NCBI GenBank assembly: GCA_900539465.1
Contig: UQCF01000011.1
Coordinates: 1-64,000, forward strand
From: an uncultured Ruminococcus sp.
GTDB lineage: Bacteria > Bacillota > Clostridia > Oscillospirales > Acutalibacteraceae
Length of the DNA stretch: 64,000 bases
Direction of reading: 5' to 3'
This document shows positions 52,138 to 60,432 of this stretch, piece after piece. The translations under genes were made by a program, and so were the position numbers. Every line of letters begins with the position of its first letter. The stretch's first letter is position 1. The notes under the pieces were generated by a model. That model saw nothing but the letters and a program-made list of their open reading frames with translations. It was not told where the DNA came from and ran no database searches.

Positions 52138-52175
52138 AAAAATCAAAGCGCGGAACGGTGAAGCACCGTCCGCGC
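52138..52175 (-). promoter_or_regulatory. Attenuator hairpin in the infC leader (L20-leader-like)
   Basis: On the minus strand GCGCGGACGGTG and CACCGTTCCGCGC form a strong stem, followed by TTTGATTTTT and directly by GGAGGTG of infC. In Firmicutes this operon's leader is controlled by L20 through premature termination. The leader (about 150 bases from the promoter) also has GC-rich arms (GGGGGCGGTGTGG and so on) that could form an alternative fold. Confidence 0.75.
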
Positions 52176-52279
52176 GCATAAATCAAGACCACACCGCCCC
52201 CTTAAAGGGCTGTGATATTGACCTGCATCGGACGTCACCGTGTAGGTGGGAACACACTGTTCCGCTTTATTGTGTGAGT

Positions 52280-52308
52280 ATTATAAACCCTAAAAAAGGA
52301 TTTGTCAA
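52280..52308 (-). promoter_or_regulatory. Consensus promoter of infC-rpmI-rplT
   Basis: On the minus strand TTGACA (52308-52303), 17 bases, TATAAT (52285-52280). Confidence 0.85.
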
Positions 52309-52313
52309 GCTTT

Positions 52314-54926
52314 TTAAAAAATTCCTCTTATTCTCGCGGTAAAAAATGCCGCAAAGCTCATCAAAAGCTGAAAAAGCACCAGAGGCCATACGCCCGTGAC
52401 CGAGAGCAAATCGAGCACTGCGAACACACCCACAAACAAAAATCCGAGTGCGACATTTATGAGCTGAATAAGATTTTCTACCTTAAACGTGCCGCAAAGA
52501 GTATATGACATTGTGAAGCTTCTCAAAAGCGAGAAAGCCTCGCCGTCATGTATTATACCCGATTTTGCGTTTTCTTTTATCTTGCGGCGGTATTTTTTAA
52601 AGACTCTGCCTGCGGTGTTGTTTATGAGCCTTATATTGGTAAACCTCGCGCCGAAAACTTCGTTTATCATATCGGTTGTGATGTTTGAGTCGCAGTTTCT
52701 CAAAAGAATTGTAACCCCGTCCGTGCCGAGGCGTTTAATAAAGGGTCTCAGCTTTTTATTTGGCGCATAGCTGACAACAAGCATTGCCGCAAGGCTGTTT
52801 GCTATCGCAAGATAAATGACCCTGCGTCCGTCGTGAGAATAACGAAGCTCCTCATCTTCGCTCGGCAGCTCAAAATTGTGGTGCTTCATCATATTTCGGT
52901 TGCCCATGATGACCTTTTGACCGTTTATCCAGCCGGATATGCCCATTCTGTCTTCATAATTAAAAGAATGAACCTGCGGCAAAAGCTCTCTTTTGCTGAC
53001 AACCTGGTCAAACACGTCTGTCAGCGGCCCGCCGGATTTTATGACCATTGCCGCCGCATAAAGCATAATGTCGTCAACACGGACTCTCTTAAAATCTTTA
53101 AAACCGTGCATACGGCAGCCCTTGGGGTCAAAAAGCTCCGCGCTGTCAAGCACAACGGCGTTGGCTTTGCTGTAATCTTCTATTGAATTTTGGCTCATTA
53201 TAACTCCGCCGGCTTTATTGAGCCTTTTGTTTGCCCACCTCATCGGCAGCTGAATTGCCGCCGTGCCGAACGCGGGCACGCAAACGCATATTGCCGCACA
53301 GGCATAGTTTATCGCGGTAAAGAAGTTTTTTGACGCTGCGCCCGCAACCGCTCCGCAGACAACGCCCGCAATGAGCGAGAGCGTGAGCAAAAGGCCTGCG
53401 AGCTTGTCGGACGAAACACCGCTCTCGCAGCGTTCAATAAGCCTTGAAGGGAATTTTGCTCTGCACGAATATCTTATATCGGGCGAATCCATCAAAAGAG
53501 TTCTGCCGATTTCAAATTCTTCGTTTTCGTTCTCAATCTCCTGCACGGAATAAAGCGAATTTTTTTGCTTGCCCGTGCAAAAATTAAATGCGTCATACGT
53601 TCTTGAAGCGCGCAGATACGCACCGTATTCACCGAGCATCATCGCCCCTGCCGCCGCAGCGGAAAAGACAAATGTCTCGTTTGACAATACCTTGCCGAGA
53701 ATAATTGCCGAAATATTTTGTATCAGCGCGGCCATAACGGCAAGTGCCGCCGCGCTTTGCATATTTGCTTCTTTTTTAAGTGCCGCCGCAACGCCTTTGT
53801 TTATGCCCGTTATGCCCGTGAAGGTGCAAAGCAGCAGCAATGCGAGCGAAACGACTTGAAAAGCTAAGGTGTCAAAGCCGTTTTTTATGCAGGAGAATAT
53901 GCCGATTGCAGACATAGCCAAAAAAGAGAGTGTATAAACCGCAAGCCTTATTTTGCTCATTTTTTTTGCTTTGTGAATTGTGGCGCGTAAACGGTCCGCA
54001 TCTTTTTCATCGGTATATTCCGCGCCCGTGTAGCCCTTGCGCGGCGCTCTGCTTTTATCTTTTTTGGTCTTTTCTCTGCCGAAGAGCATTTCGATTTTTC
54101 CGTCCGAATTTTTATTTTCTTCCTCCGCCTCGGCAATGCCCATGAGCTTGAATTTATCTATCTTTTCGCGGCGTCTTTTAAGAAGCTTCATTTCAGCTTC
54201 GGATTCGCTGATATTCTCCGGCTCGTCCGCCGAGTCAAAGCCGTTAAATTTTATCTGGCCGTCGTCCCAGTTTTCTTCATTCTGCGGCGCTTCTTCTTCC
54301 TCAAATTCTTTTATGGCGTCGTCTGCCTCGATAAGAGTCGGCACAGCCTCCAACTCGCCCGTGAGGTCTTGACCCTCGCCTTTTTTAATGACAAAACCCG
54401 GTCTTTCAACCACCTTGGTTTTGTCGTCAACCTCTTCGGGCTCATCTTCTACCTTAAAATCTTCAAGAAATCTGCGGCGATTTTTGTCAGTCTCCATCGC
54501 ATGAGTTTTATGAGGAATAAGCGGCTCCGAAAAGTCCGCGTCCGCACCCGAAAAGCCGGAATTTTTTTTGCCTTTTTTCATTTCTTTTACTATGTCGGCA
54601 ATTCTCTGTTTTGCGGTTTTTGAGGTTATCTCTATATCGCCCGCATTGACCGAAGCAGGGCTGCCGAGAGCGGCCTCTGCCTTTTCTTTTGCGGCAAAAG
54701 ACCTGAGAGGGTCAATTTTTTTTGTGTGGACGTCCTCAACTCTGGTCTGCTTTTCAATATCTATCGTCGGTATATTCACCGTGTCTGCAAGGCGCATTGT
54801 TCTTGCAAAATTTTCAACGATTTTTTCGTCCTGCTTTTTGGCAGGCTTTTCGGTTCTGCTGAGCAGTCTGTCAACATCGTCGAGCGACCAGTTTTTATCA
54901 TCGTTGTTTTTAGGCAAATCAATCAC
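52314..54926 (-). CDS. Degenerate P1B-type ATPase-like membrane protein (pseudo-ATPase)
   Basis: 870 residues. Residues 1-320 are acidic, low-complexity and likely disordered. Hydrophobic segments at about 326-347, 353-375, 391-411, 417-438, 509-531 and 536-560, with two at the C-terminus (about 816-866), follow P1B order. The region 540-800 aligns with P/N domains, but each signature is changed: CPC becomes CVP (549-551), DKTGT becomes DSAEL (Asp594 kept), HP becomes GP (633-634), TGD becomes NCD (744-746), and GDGxND becomes HDGEAFS (793-799). The N-domain GISGWINGQKVIMGNRNMM is well kept. ATP-driven transport is therefore unlikely. Neighbours are infC and rlmB. Confidence 0.75.
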   Translation of the reverse strand: MIDLPKNNDDKNWSLDDVDRLLSRTEKPAKKQDEKIVENFARTMRLADTVNIPTIDIEKQTRVEDVHTKKIDPLRSFAAKEKAEAALGSPASVNAGDIEITSKTAKQRIADIVKEMKKGKKNSGFSGADADFSEPLIPHKTHAMETDKNRRRFLEDFKVEDEPEEVDDKTKVVERPGFVIKKGEGQDLTGELEAVPTLIEADDAIKEFEEEEAPQNEENWDDGQIKFNGFDSADEPENISESEAEMKLLKRRREKIDKFKLMGIAEAEEENKNSDGKIEMLFGREKTKKDKSRAPRKGYTGAEYTDEKDADRLRATIHKAKKMSKIRLAVYTLSFLAMSAIGIFSCIKNGFDTLAFQVVSLALLLLCTFTGITGINKGVAAALKKEANMQSAAALAVMAALIQNISAIILGKVLSNETFVFSAAAAGAMMLGEYGAYLRASRTYDAFNFCTGKQKNSLYSVQEIENENEEFEIGRTLLMDSPDIRYSCRAKFPSRLIERCESGVSSDKLAGLLLTLSLIAGVVCGAVAGAASKNFFTAINYACAAICVCVPAFGTAAIQLPMRWANKRLNKAGGVIMSQNSIEDYSKANAVVLDSAELFDPKGCRMHGFKDFKRVRVDDIMLYAAAMVIKSGGPLTDVFDQVVSKRELLPQVHSFNYEDRMGISGWINGQKVIMGNRNMMKHHNFELPSEDEELRYSHDGRRVIYLAIANSLAAMLVVSYAPNKKLRPFIKRLGTDGVTILLRNCDSNITTDMINEVFGARFTNIRLINNTAGRVFKKYRRKIKENAKSGIIHDGEAFSLLRSFTMSYTLCGTFKVENLIQLINVALGFLFVGVFAVLDLLSVTGVWPLVLFQLLMSFAAFFTARIRGIF

Positions 54927-55692
54927 CCCTTCGGCTTATGCCCGATCTCTGTCTTGCAACTTCATAAATCAATATCCCTGCCGCAACGGATGCGTTGAGG
55001 GAGTTTATCTTTCCTTTCATCGGAAGAGAGACAACAAAGTCGCACTTCTCTTTAACAAGGCGACCCACTCCTCTGCCCTCGGAGCCTATGACCAATCCGA
55101 CTGCACCGGAATAATCAACCGAGCACCAGTTTTCGCCGTCCATATCCGCGGCATAAATCCAAACTCCGCGTTTTTTGAGCTCGTCTATCGTAGAAGCAAT
55201 ATTAGATACTCTTGCAACCGGCACATACTCAACCGCGCCTGCCGAGGCCTTGCCCACGGTGTAGCTCAAAGAAGCGTTTCTTCTTTTGGGTATTATTATG
55301 CCGTGCGCTCCGCCTGCCTCTGCGCTTCTGATTACAGCACCGAGGTTGTGAGGATCTTCGAGTTCATCGCAAATGATGATAAACGGAGCCTCTCCCCTTT
55401 GCTCTGCGAGAGCAAAAATATCGTCAATACTCGAATAATCATGCGCTGCCGCATATGCCGCAACGCCCTGATGCACCGAGCCGGAGCAGATAAAATCAAG
55501 CTTTTTGCGGTCAACCTCTTTTATGACAACGCCCTTGTCTCTGCACGAAGCGATTATGCTGCCGACAGAGCCGCCCCTCTCGCCTTTTGCAACAAGAAGT
55601 GTGTCAATCGCTCTGCCGCTTTTTACAGCCTCGGCAACGGCGTTTCTGCCTATTATAAGTGACTCGTTTGTTTTTTGAGTTTCTCTTTCCAT
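54919..55692 (-). CDS. rlmB: 23S rRNA (guanosine-2251-2'-O)-methyltransferase RlmB-like
   Basis: 257 residues from the ATG at 55692 (AGGGG upstream). An N-terminal substrate domain (LIIGRNAVAEAVKSGRAID) is followed by the SPOUT knot with CDELEDPHNLGAVIRSAEAG, then GVGRLVKEKCDFVVSLPMKG and INSLNASVAAGILIYEVAR. It methylates G2251 in the peptidyl-transferase P-loop, by family inference. It overlaps the pseudo-ATPase gene by 8 bases, so the two are translated together. Confidence 0.92.
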   Translation of the reverse strand: MERETQKTNESLIIGRNAVAEAVKSGRAIDTLLVAKGERGGSVGSIIASCRDKGVVIKEVDRKKLDFICSGSVHQGVAAYAAAHDYSSIDDIFALAEQRGEAPFIIICDELEDPHNLGAVIRSAEAGGAHGIIIPKRRNASLSYTVGKASAGAVEYVPVARVSNIASTIDELKKRGVWIYAADMDGENWCSVDYSGAVGLVIGSEGRGVGRLVKEKCDFVVSLPMKGKINSLNASVAAGILIYEVARQRSGISRRGD

Positions 55693-55740
55693 ACAAACCC
55701 CTGTTTTCGCAGTATTTTGCCAATATAACAAATTCATATT

Positions 55741-55770
55741 ATTATAGCACAATGTCTCGACAAATTACAA
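55741..55770 (-). promoter_or_regulatory. Promoter of rlmB and the pseudo-ATPase gene; nearby 0A-like site
   Basis: On the minus strand TTGTAA (55770-55765), 18 bases, TATAAT (55746-55741). The spacer has TTTGTCGAGACA, one base off a Spo0A box (TGTCGAA), between rlmB and divergent spoIIE. Confidence 0.5.
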
Positions 55771-55857
55771 TAGTTTTTTCCATTCATACAGCGACAGCTT
55801 CCGCCGATGTTAAGGTTTAAAATGTTACAGAAAGTTTTGAAAAACGGGGTGAGCTCA

Positions 55858-58155
55858 ATGCGGCTTAAAGAACGTGTATCTGCGGCAATATCATTTGAGG
55901 GAAAGAAAAATGAATTGAAGTTTGTTTTAGAAATGCTGTTCTCTGTCTTTGGCGGAGTGCTGTTTTCTCAGCCGTATCTCTCGATGTCGCTCTCGCCCTT
56001 TGCGTCCTCGTTTGCCGCGTCACTGCCGCCCGTGCTTTCGCTGTGCGCTTCGGCAGGCGCGTCTTTGGGATTTTTTATGTTTCACTCCGGCACGTCGGCT
56101 TTTCGCTATTTTTCGATAACTCTGACCTCTGCCGCGTCGCTTATTATTTGCCTTAAAGCATTCGGCATGAAGCGCGAGGATATAGTCCGTCCGCTTTGCC
56201 CGGGGCTTTGTTCTTTTGCGGTAAACACAGTGTTTTTAATCTCACAAAAATTCAGTGCGGATTTGCTTTTGTCAACACTGTGCGAAACCGCGCTCTGTGC
56301 CGTTGCCGTACCCGTATTCCGCGAGGGGCTGAAGCCGCTTTCGGACAAGCCTTATCTTCCCCGAAAGGGCGACAGAAAATGTATCGTCTGCTTTTTTGCC
56401 TCGCTCGCTCTCGCCGCGGGTCATATGAGAACTTTCGGAATTTTGGGCGAAAGTGCCTGCTTTTTTGTTTTCTCCGCCGCGATTCTTTTTTCGTGTGTGC
56501 TATATTCTTTTGAGGGCTGTGCGGTTTGCGCCGCCTGCTGCTCTGCGGTGTGCGCCATGAACGGCGAGCCGGATTTTATGTGTGCCGTTTTGCCCGTTTG
56601 CGGCTGTGTATGCCCTGTTTTTAAAAACAGATTTTCAAAGGCGGGCTTTGTTTGTGCGGCAATGTTTTTCGGTGCTGTTTTCGGTGAATATACCGATATT
56701 TTGCCGGTGCTCCCTGCGGCAGCGGCAGCGTCGGTTTTGTTTTGCTTAACCTCGCAAAAAATCCCCGATTTTTACGAAGAAAAAGGCAGTGAAAAAATAA
56801 AAATCAACAAGCTTTTAATGCCCGTGAGAACAGCAGAAATGGTGCAGGCGGTTGAGAATATAAGCGACTGCGTAAACACCGTGAGAAAATCGCTCCAGCC
56901 GCTCATCGCTCCCGATTTGTCGGCGGAGCTGAATATTGCGAGAGAAAAGGTCTGCGCCGACTGCGAAATAAAAGACAGCTGCACAAACGAAATACGTTCA
57001 AAGAACAATCCGTGCTACAAAAAAATTGCCGACGCACTCGAAAACAAAGAAGATTTTTCCTCAATTCTGCCGAAAAATTTTTGCGAAACCTGCTATTGCT
57101 GTGATGAAATGTCGGCGGCGTTTGACCGTGCATATTTTGCCTACTGCACAAAACTCGGCACAATGGGCAAAATGAACAGAATACAGTCGCTTGCCGGCAA
57201 CCAGTTTAAAAATTTCGGCACCATAATCGGCGGAATGTGCGATTCACTTTTGGGCAATTCATCAAATTGTTCCGTACAAAGCGGAACAGCAGCCGCCTGT
57301 GCGGAAGAATTCGGCATAAAAATAAAAGACGCGACCGTTTCAAAAGACAGCGCGGGTCACGAAACTTTGAGCCTTTCTTTTGAAAAGCCGCAGGAGAATT
57401 TTAATGTTTCTCTTTTAACCAAAAAGCTTTGTTCGGACACGGGGTATGAGCTGAGCTTTCCGACGCTGATACAAAACGACGATATTTATACGCTTATTTT
57501 TAAGCAAAAAGAAAAGCTCGGTTTTAAAATAGCCGCGGCGGTAAAGCCTGCGGCAGGTATGAACGTCTGCGGTGATTATTACCGCTGTTTTAAAGACAAA
57601 AGCGGCAGACAAAATGTTATTTTAAGCGATGGAATGGGCACGGGCAGCCGCGCGGCAATCGACTCGGCTTTTACCTGCGAAACCTTTTGCAATCTGTTAA
57701 AATCGGGGCTTGACGAAAAAACCGCCATAGCGGCGGTCAACTGTGCGATGATGATGAAATCCACGGACGAGTCTCTTTCAACGGTGGACCTGCTGAGAAT
57801 AGACCCGATACTTTGCACGGCAGAGATTTTTAAATGCGGAGCTGCGCCGTCCTTTATACTGAAAAACGGAAAACCGCAGATTTTAGAGCCCGAATCTGCC
57901 CCGATAGGAATACTTGACAACGTCAATATGTCGTCAAGCGCATTAAGTGTGTCGCCGGGCGATATTATTTTGAGCGTGTCTGACGGCGTGTGCGCCGACC
58001 GCTGCGGCTGGATTGCTTCGGAACTTAAATCATTTAAAGCCGAGAGTGCGAGCGAGCTTTCAAAACACATTTTGCAGTGCGCCCTCGACAGAATGATAGG
58101 CAAACGTGCCGACGATATGACCGTGGTGGCGGTGATGATAACTGACGAAAAATAA
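55858..58155 (+). CDS. spoIIE: Stage II sporulation protein E (PP2C phosphatase)
   Basis: 765 residues from the ATG at 55858, behind GGGGTGAG. About ten membrane segments (residues about 30-310) precede a Cys-rich linker (ICADCEIKDSCTNEI-like and CETCYCCDEM). The PP2C domain is C-terminal, with metal-binding Asp573 (CGDYYR), Asp591 (LSDGMGTG), Asp709 (SDGVCA) and Asp752/753 (RADDMTVV). SpoIIE dephosphorylates SpoIIAA and so releases sigma-F in the forespore. This is strong evidence that the organism sporulates or descends from sporulating ancestors. No clear promoter was found. Confidence 0.92.
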   Translation: MRLKERVSAAISFEGKKNELKFVLEMLFSVFGGVLFSQPYLSMSLSPFASSFAASLPPVLSLCASAGASLGFFMFHSGTSAFRYFSITLTSAASLIICLKAFGMKREDIVRPLCPGLCSFAVNTVFLISQKFSADLLLSTLCETALCAVAVPVFREGLKPLSDKPYLPRKGDRKCIVCFFASLALAAGHMRTFGILGESACFFVFSAAILFSCVLYSFEGCAVCAACCSAVCAMNGEPDFMCAVLPVCGCVCPVFKNRFSKAGFVCAAMFFGAVFGEYTDILPVLPAAAAASVLFCLTSQKIPDFYEEKGSEKIKINKLLMPVRTAEMVQAVENISDCVNTVRKSLQPLIAPDLSAELNIAREKVCADCEIKDSCTNEIRSKNNPCYKKIADALENKEDFSSILPKNFCETCYCCDEMSAAFDRAYFAYCTKLGTMGKMNRIQSLAGNQFKNFGTIIGGMCDSLLGNSSNCSVQSGTAAACAEEFGIKIKDATVSKDSAGHETLSLSFEKPQENFNVSLLTKKLCSDTGYELSFPTLIQNDDIYTLIFKQKEKLGFKIAAAVKPAAGMNVCGDYYRCFKDKSGRQNVILSDGMGTGSRAAIDSAFTCETFCNLLKSGLDEKTAIAAVNCAMMMKSTDESLSTVDLLRIDPILCTAEIFKCGAAPSFILKNGKPQILEPESAPIGILDNVNMSSSALSVSPGDIILSVSDGVCADRCGWIASELKSFKAESASELSKHILQCALDRMIGKRADDMTVVAVMITDEK

Positions 58156-58291
58156 TTAAGGCTCATCGGATTAAAAGTCTGTTAAACCCTAAATGCCGAG
58201 CTTGGTTATTTTCATACTTAAATATTTACAGCACCATCAAATTAAATTTATAATATTTGATTTCATTTTTGTTTGCAAAATTAAAATTCAA

Positions 58292-58332
58292 AGTGTGACA
58301 TGGTTTTTTAAAATTTTTATCGCTGTCACACT
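58292..58332 (+). promoter_or_regulatory. Inverted repeat upstream of the PPC/YGWWYV protein gene
   Basis: AGTGTGACA (58292-58300) and TGTCACACT (58324-58332) are perfect 9-base inverted repeats 23 bases apart, ending one base before the -35 box. This may be a site for a dimeric regulator. Confidence 0.5.
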
Positions 58333-58333
58333 A

Positions 58334-58362
58334 TTGAAACTGCCTTGATTAAATAGTAAAAT
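58334..58362 (+). promoter_or_regulatory. Promoter of the PPC/YGWWYV protein gene
   Basis: TTGAAA (58334-58339), 17 bases, TAAAAT (58357-58362); the ATG is at 58443. Confidence 0.65.
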
Positions 58363-58442
58363 ATATAGATGGATTTAGTTGTAAGGGAATTTATTGAAAT
58401 TCGCTTTGTTAAATCCAAATTTTAAGAAATGAGGTATTTTTC

Positions 58443-60143
58443 ATGAGAAAAATCAAACAATCGCTTGCCTCCATTATGGCAATACTGATTATTATTGCCA
58501 TTGTGCCTACTATGGCAAGTGCAGCAGGCAGTTCCATTTCAAATGCAACAGCAATAAAAATGGACACAAAGTATTCGGGCTCCATTACCGAAACCAACAC
58601 AGAAGATGTGTACAAGTTTACAATTTCTGCTTCTGGAGCGGTACACATTGATTTAACGGCATATATATACGAAACCTACTACTATATATATGATACTAAG
58701 GGTAACACCGTATGGTCAAAGCAATGGCAATATTGGAACGATGTTTCTAAAGAATACAATATGGACGAAAACGTTGATTTGGCTTCAGGCACATATTACT
58801 TTGCAATTCAAAAAAGCAGCGGAACGGGAAATTACAATTTTAAGCTCTCATTTAAATCTGCAAACGCCAGTTTTAACGAGCCAAACGGCGGAGATAACAA
58901 TTCAATAGCCACTGCCGATTCCATAAGTTTAGACACCAAATATTACGGACAGATTGCCTGCAATGACGACTGTGATATTTATAAATTCACATTTTCCAAA
59001 TCCGGAAGAATACATATTGACTTAACGGCGTATATATACGAAACCGACTACTACATATACGATGTCAAAGGTAATAACCTATGGTCAAAACAATGGCAAT
59101 ATTGGAATGACGTTTCTAAAGAGTACAATATGGACGAAAATGTTGATTTAACTTCGGGCACATATTACTTTGCGGTTAAAAAAAATAGCGGAACGGGAAA
59201 TTATAACTTCAAATTCTCATACACATCTGCCGGTGAAACATTCGGTGAGCCGAACGGCGGAGACAACAACTCCATTGCAACCGCAGACTCAATATCATTA
59301 GGTACGAAATACTACGGTCAAATAGCCAGCAACGATGATTGTGATATTTATAAGTTTATACTCTCGTCCTCCGGCACAATCACTCTTAATATAAAAGCCT
59401 ATATATACGAAACTGATTATTATATATACGACATAAAAGGCAAAGAAGTATGGTCAAGCAAATGGAACTATTGGAACGATACCTCTAAAGAATTAAATTT
59501 CAATAAAGAAATTGACCTCAGCAGCGGAACATATTACTTTGCCGTAAAGAGAAACAGCGGAACAGGAAATTATAACTTCATCATTCGCAGTGGTGCATAT
59601 GCCGCAATTAACGGACTTGCAAAAGACCCCGACACAGGAAGATGGATGTATTATGAGGACGGTAACGTAAACTATGACTACGTCGGTCTCGTTAAAAACC
59701 CCTACGGTTGGTGGTACGTTCAGAACGGAACCATTAACTACAGCTTCAAAGGTCTTGCTAAAAATCAATACGGTTGGTGGTACGTCCAAAACGGTACAAT
59801 CAACTTCTCATATGTAGGTCTTGCCAAGAATCAGTACGGCTGGTGGTATGTAAAGAACGGAACAATCAACTACAGATTTAAAGGTCTTGCTAAAAATCAA
59901 TACGGTTGGTGGTATGTTCAAAACGGAACTATTGATTTTTCTTATGTAGGTCTTGCCAAAAACCAGTACGGTTGGTGGTACATTCAAAACGGCACTATTA
60001 ACTACAGCTTTAGGGGACTTGTCAAAAACCAATACGGCTGGTGGTACGTTCAAAACGGTACTATCAATTTCAACTACAATGGCTACGCTTCCAATCAATA
60101 TGGAACATGGAGAGTCGTAAACGGCAAAGTAGTCGGCAAATAA
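58443..60143 (+). CDS. Secreted protein with three PPC-like domains and C-terminal YGWWYV repeats
   Basis: 566 residues. A signal peptide ends near MASA-A (residue 27). Three copies of a PPC-like beta-sandwich of about 115 residues follow (about 30-390), each with DVYKF or DIYKF, AYIYETxYYIYDxKGN, WNDxSKE and SSGTYYFAxKxxSGTGNYNF. Linkers read EPNGGDNNSIATADSISL. From residue 391 there are one degenerate and six regular 22-residue units (GLAKNQYGWWYVQNGTINF + three), then a final half-unit. Such repeats usually bind cell-wall glycans. No enzyme domain is present, so it may be a surface or matrix binding protein. Confidence 0.85.
   Translation: MRKIKQSLASIMAILIIIAIVPTMASAAGSSISNATAIKMDTKYSGSITETNTEDVYKFTISASGAVHIDLTAYIYETYYYIYDTKGNTVWSKQWQYWNDVSKEYNMDENVDLASGTYYFAIQKSSGTGNYNFKLSFKSANASFNEPNGGDNNSIATADSISLDTKYYGQIACNDDCDIYKFTFSKSGRIHIDLTAYIYETDYYIYDVKGNNLWSKQWQYWNDVSKEYNMDENVDLTSGTYYFAVKKNSGTGNYNFKFSYTSAGETFGEPNGGDNNSIATADSISLGTKYYGQIASNDDCDIYKFILSSSGTITLNIKAYIYETDYYIYDIKGKEVWSSKWNYWNDTSKELNFNKEIDLSSGTYYFAVKRNSGTGNYNFIIRSGAYAAINGLAKDPDTGRWMYYEDGNVNYDYVGLVKNPYGWWYVQNGTINYSFKGLAKNQYGWWYVQNGTINFSYVGLAKNQYGWWYVKNGTINYRFKGLAKNQYGWWYVQNGTIDFSYVGLAKNQYGWWYIQNGTINYSFRGLVKNQYGWWYVQNGTINFNYNGYASNQYGTWRVVNGKVVGK
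59685..60080 (+). repeat. Tandem 66-bp repeats encoding YGWWYV units
   Basis: Six 66-bp units encode 22-residue repeats. They alternate between endings YSFK/YRFK/YSFR and FSYV/FSYV/FNYN, giving a 132-bp higher-order period. Confidence 0.85.
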
Positions 60144-60167
60144 TCAAAACTTAAATCAATAACAATT

Positions 60168-60207
60168 AACCCATCTGCTGTTTTTAATGAATAAGCAGAT
60201 GGGTTTT
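60168..60207 (+). terminator. Terminator after the PPC/YGWWYV gene
   Basis: AACCCATCTGCT (60168-60179) pairs with AGCAGATGGGTT (60194-60205), followed by TT. Confidence 0.85.
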
Positions 60208-60240
60208 GTCATATCACCTATAAAATATTTTTCAAAAAAC

Positions 60241-60292
60241 AAAGCTATAATCCACATCGGTTTTTTAATTAACCTTTGTGAATTACAGCTTT
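60241..60292. repeat. Hairpin repeat family, copy 3
   Basis: AAAGCTATAATCCACA (60241-60256) pairs with TGTGAATTACAGCTTT (60277-60292) with two wobble pairs, followed by TTCTTTT. It shares its core with copies at 26712 and 31661 and again lies between converging genes. Confidence 0.8.
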
Positions 60293-60339
60293 TTCTTTTA
60301 AAAATTTATTCTTTTGTTTGCACCGAATACAATAATCTT

Positions 60340-60432
60340 TTATGCTATTGAATTCATAACGCCCACAAATACGCCGAGAACCATAAGCCCTGCGAGCACA
60401 AGGGCTGTAATTTGAACGAATTTTTTATTCAT
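60340..60432 (-). CDS. 30-residue membrane peptide coupled to pgm
   Basis: Its ATG (60432) overlaps the last base of the pgm stop codon (TAATG), so translation is probably coupled. The product is MNKKFVQITALVLAGLMVLG followed by VFVGVMNSIA: a basic N-terminus and one hydrophobic helix. It is too short for most gene finders. No function is known. The nearby hairpin copy 3 would end the transcript. Support is the exact coupling and the membrane-helix composition. Confidence 0.6.
   Translation of the reverse strand: MNKKFVQITALVLAGLMVLGVFVGVMNSIA

Noticed and set aside
58690..58908. Second plus-strand frame inside the PPC/YGWWYV gene
   Set aside because: Arises from the repeated DNA of the real gene; no separate start signal.
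59493..60098. Minus-strand repetitive frames (VPPTVLIF units)
   Set aside because: Antisense reading of the YGWWYV tandem repeats, not a gene.
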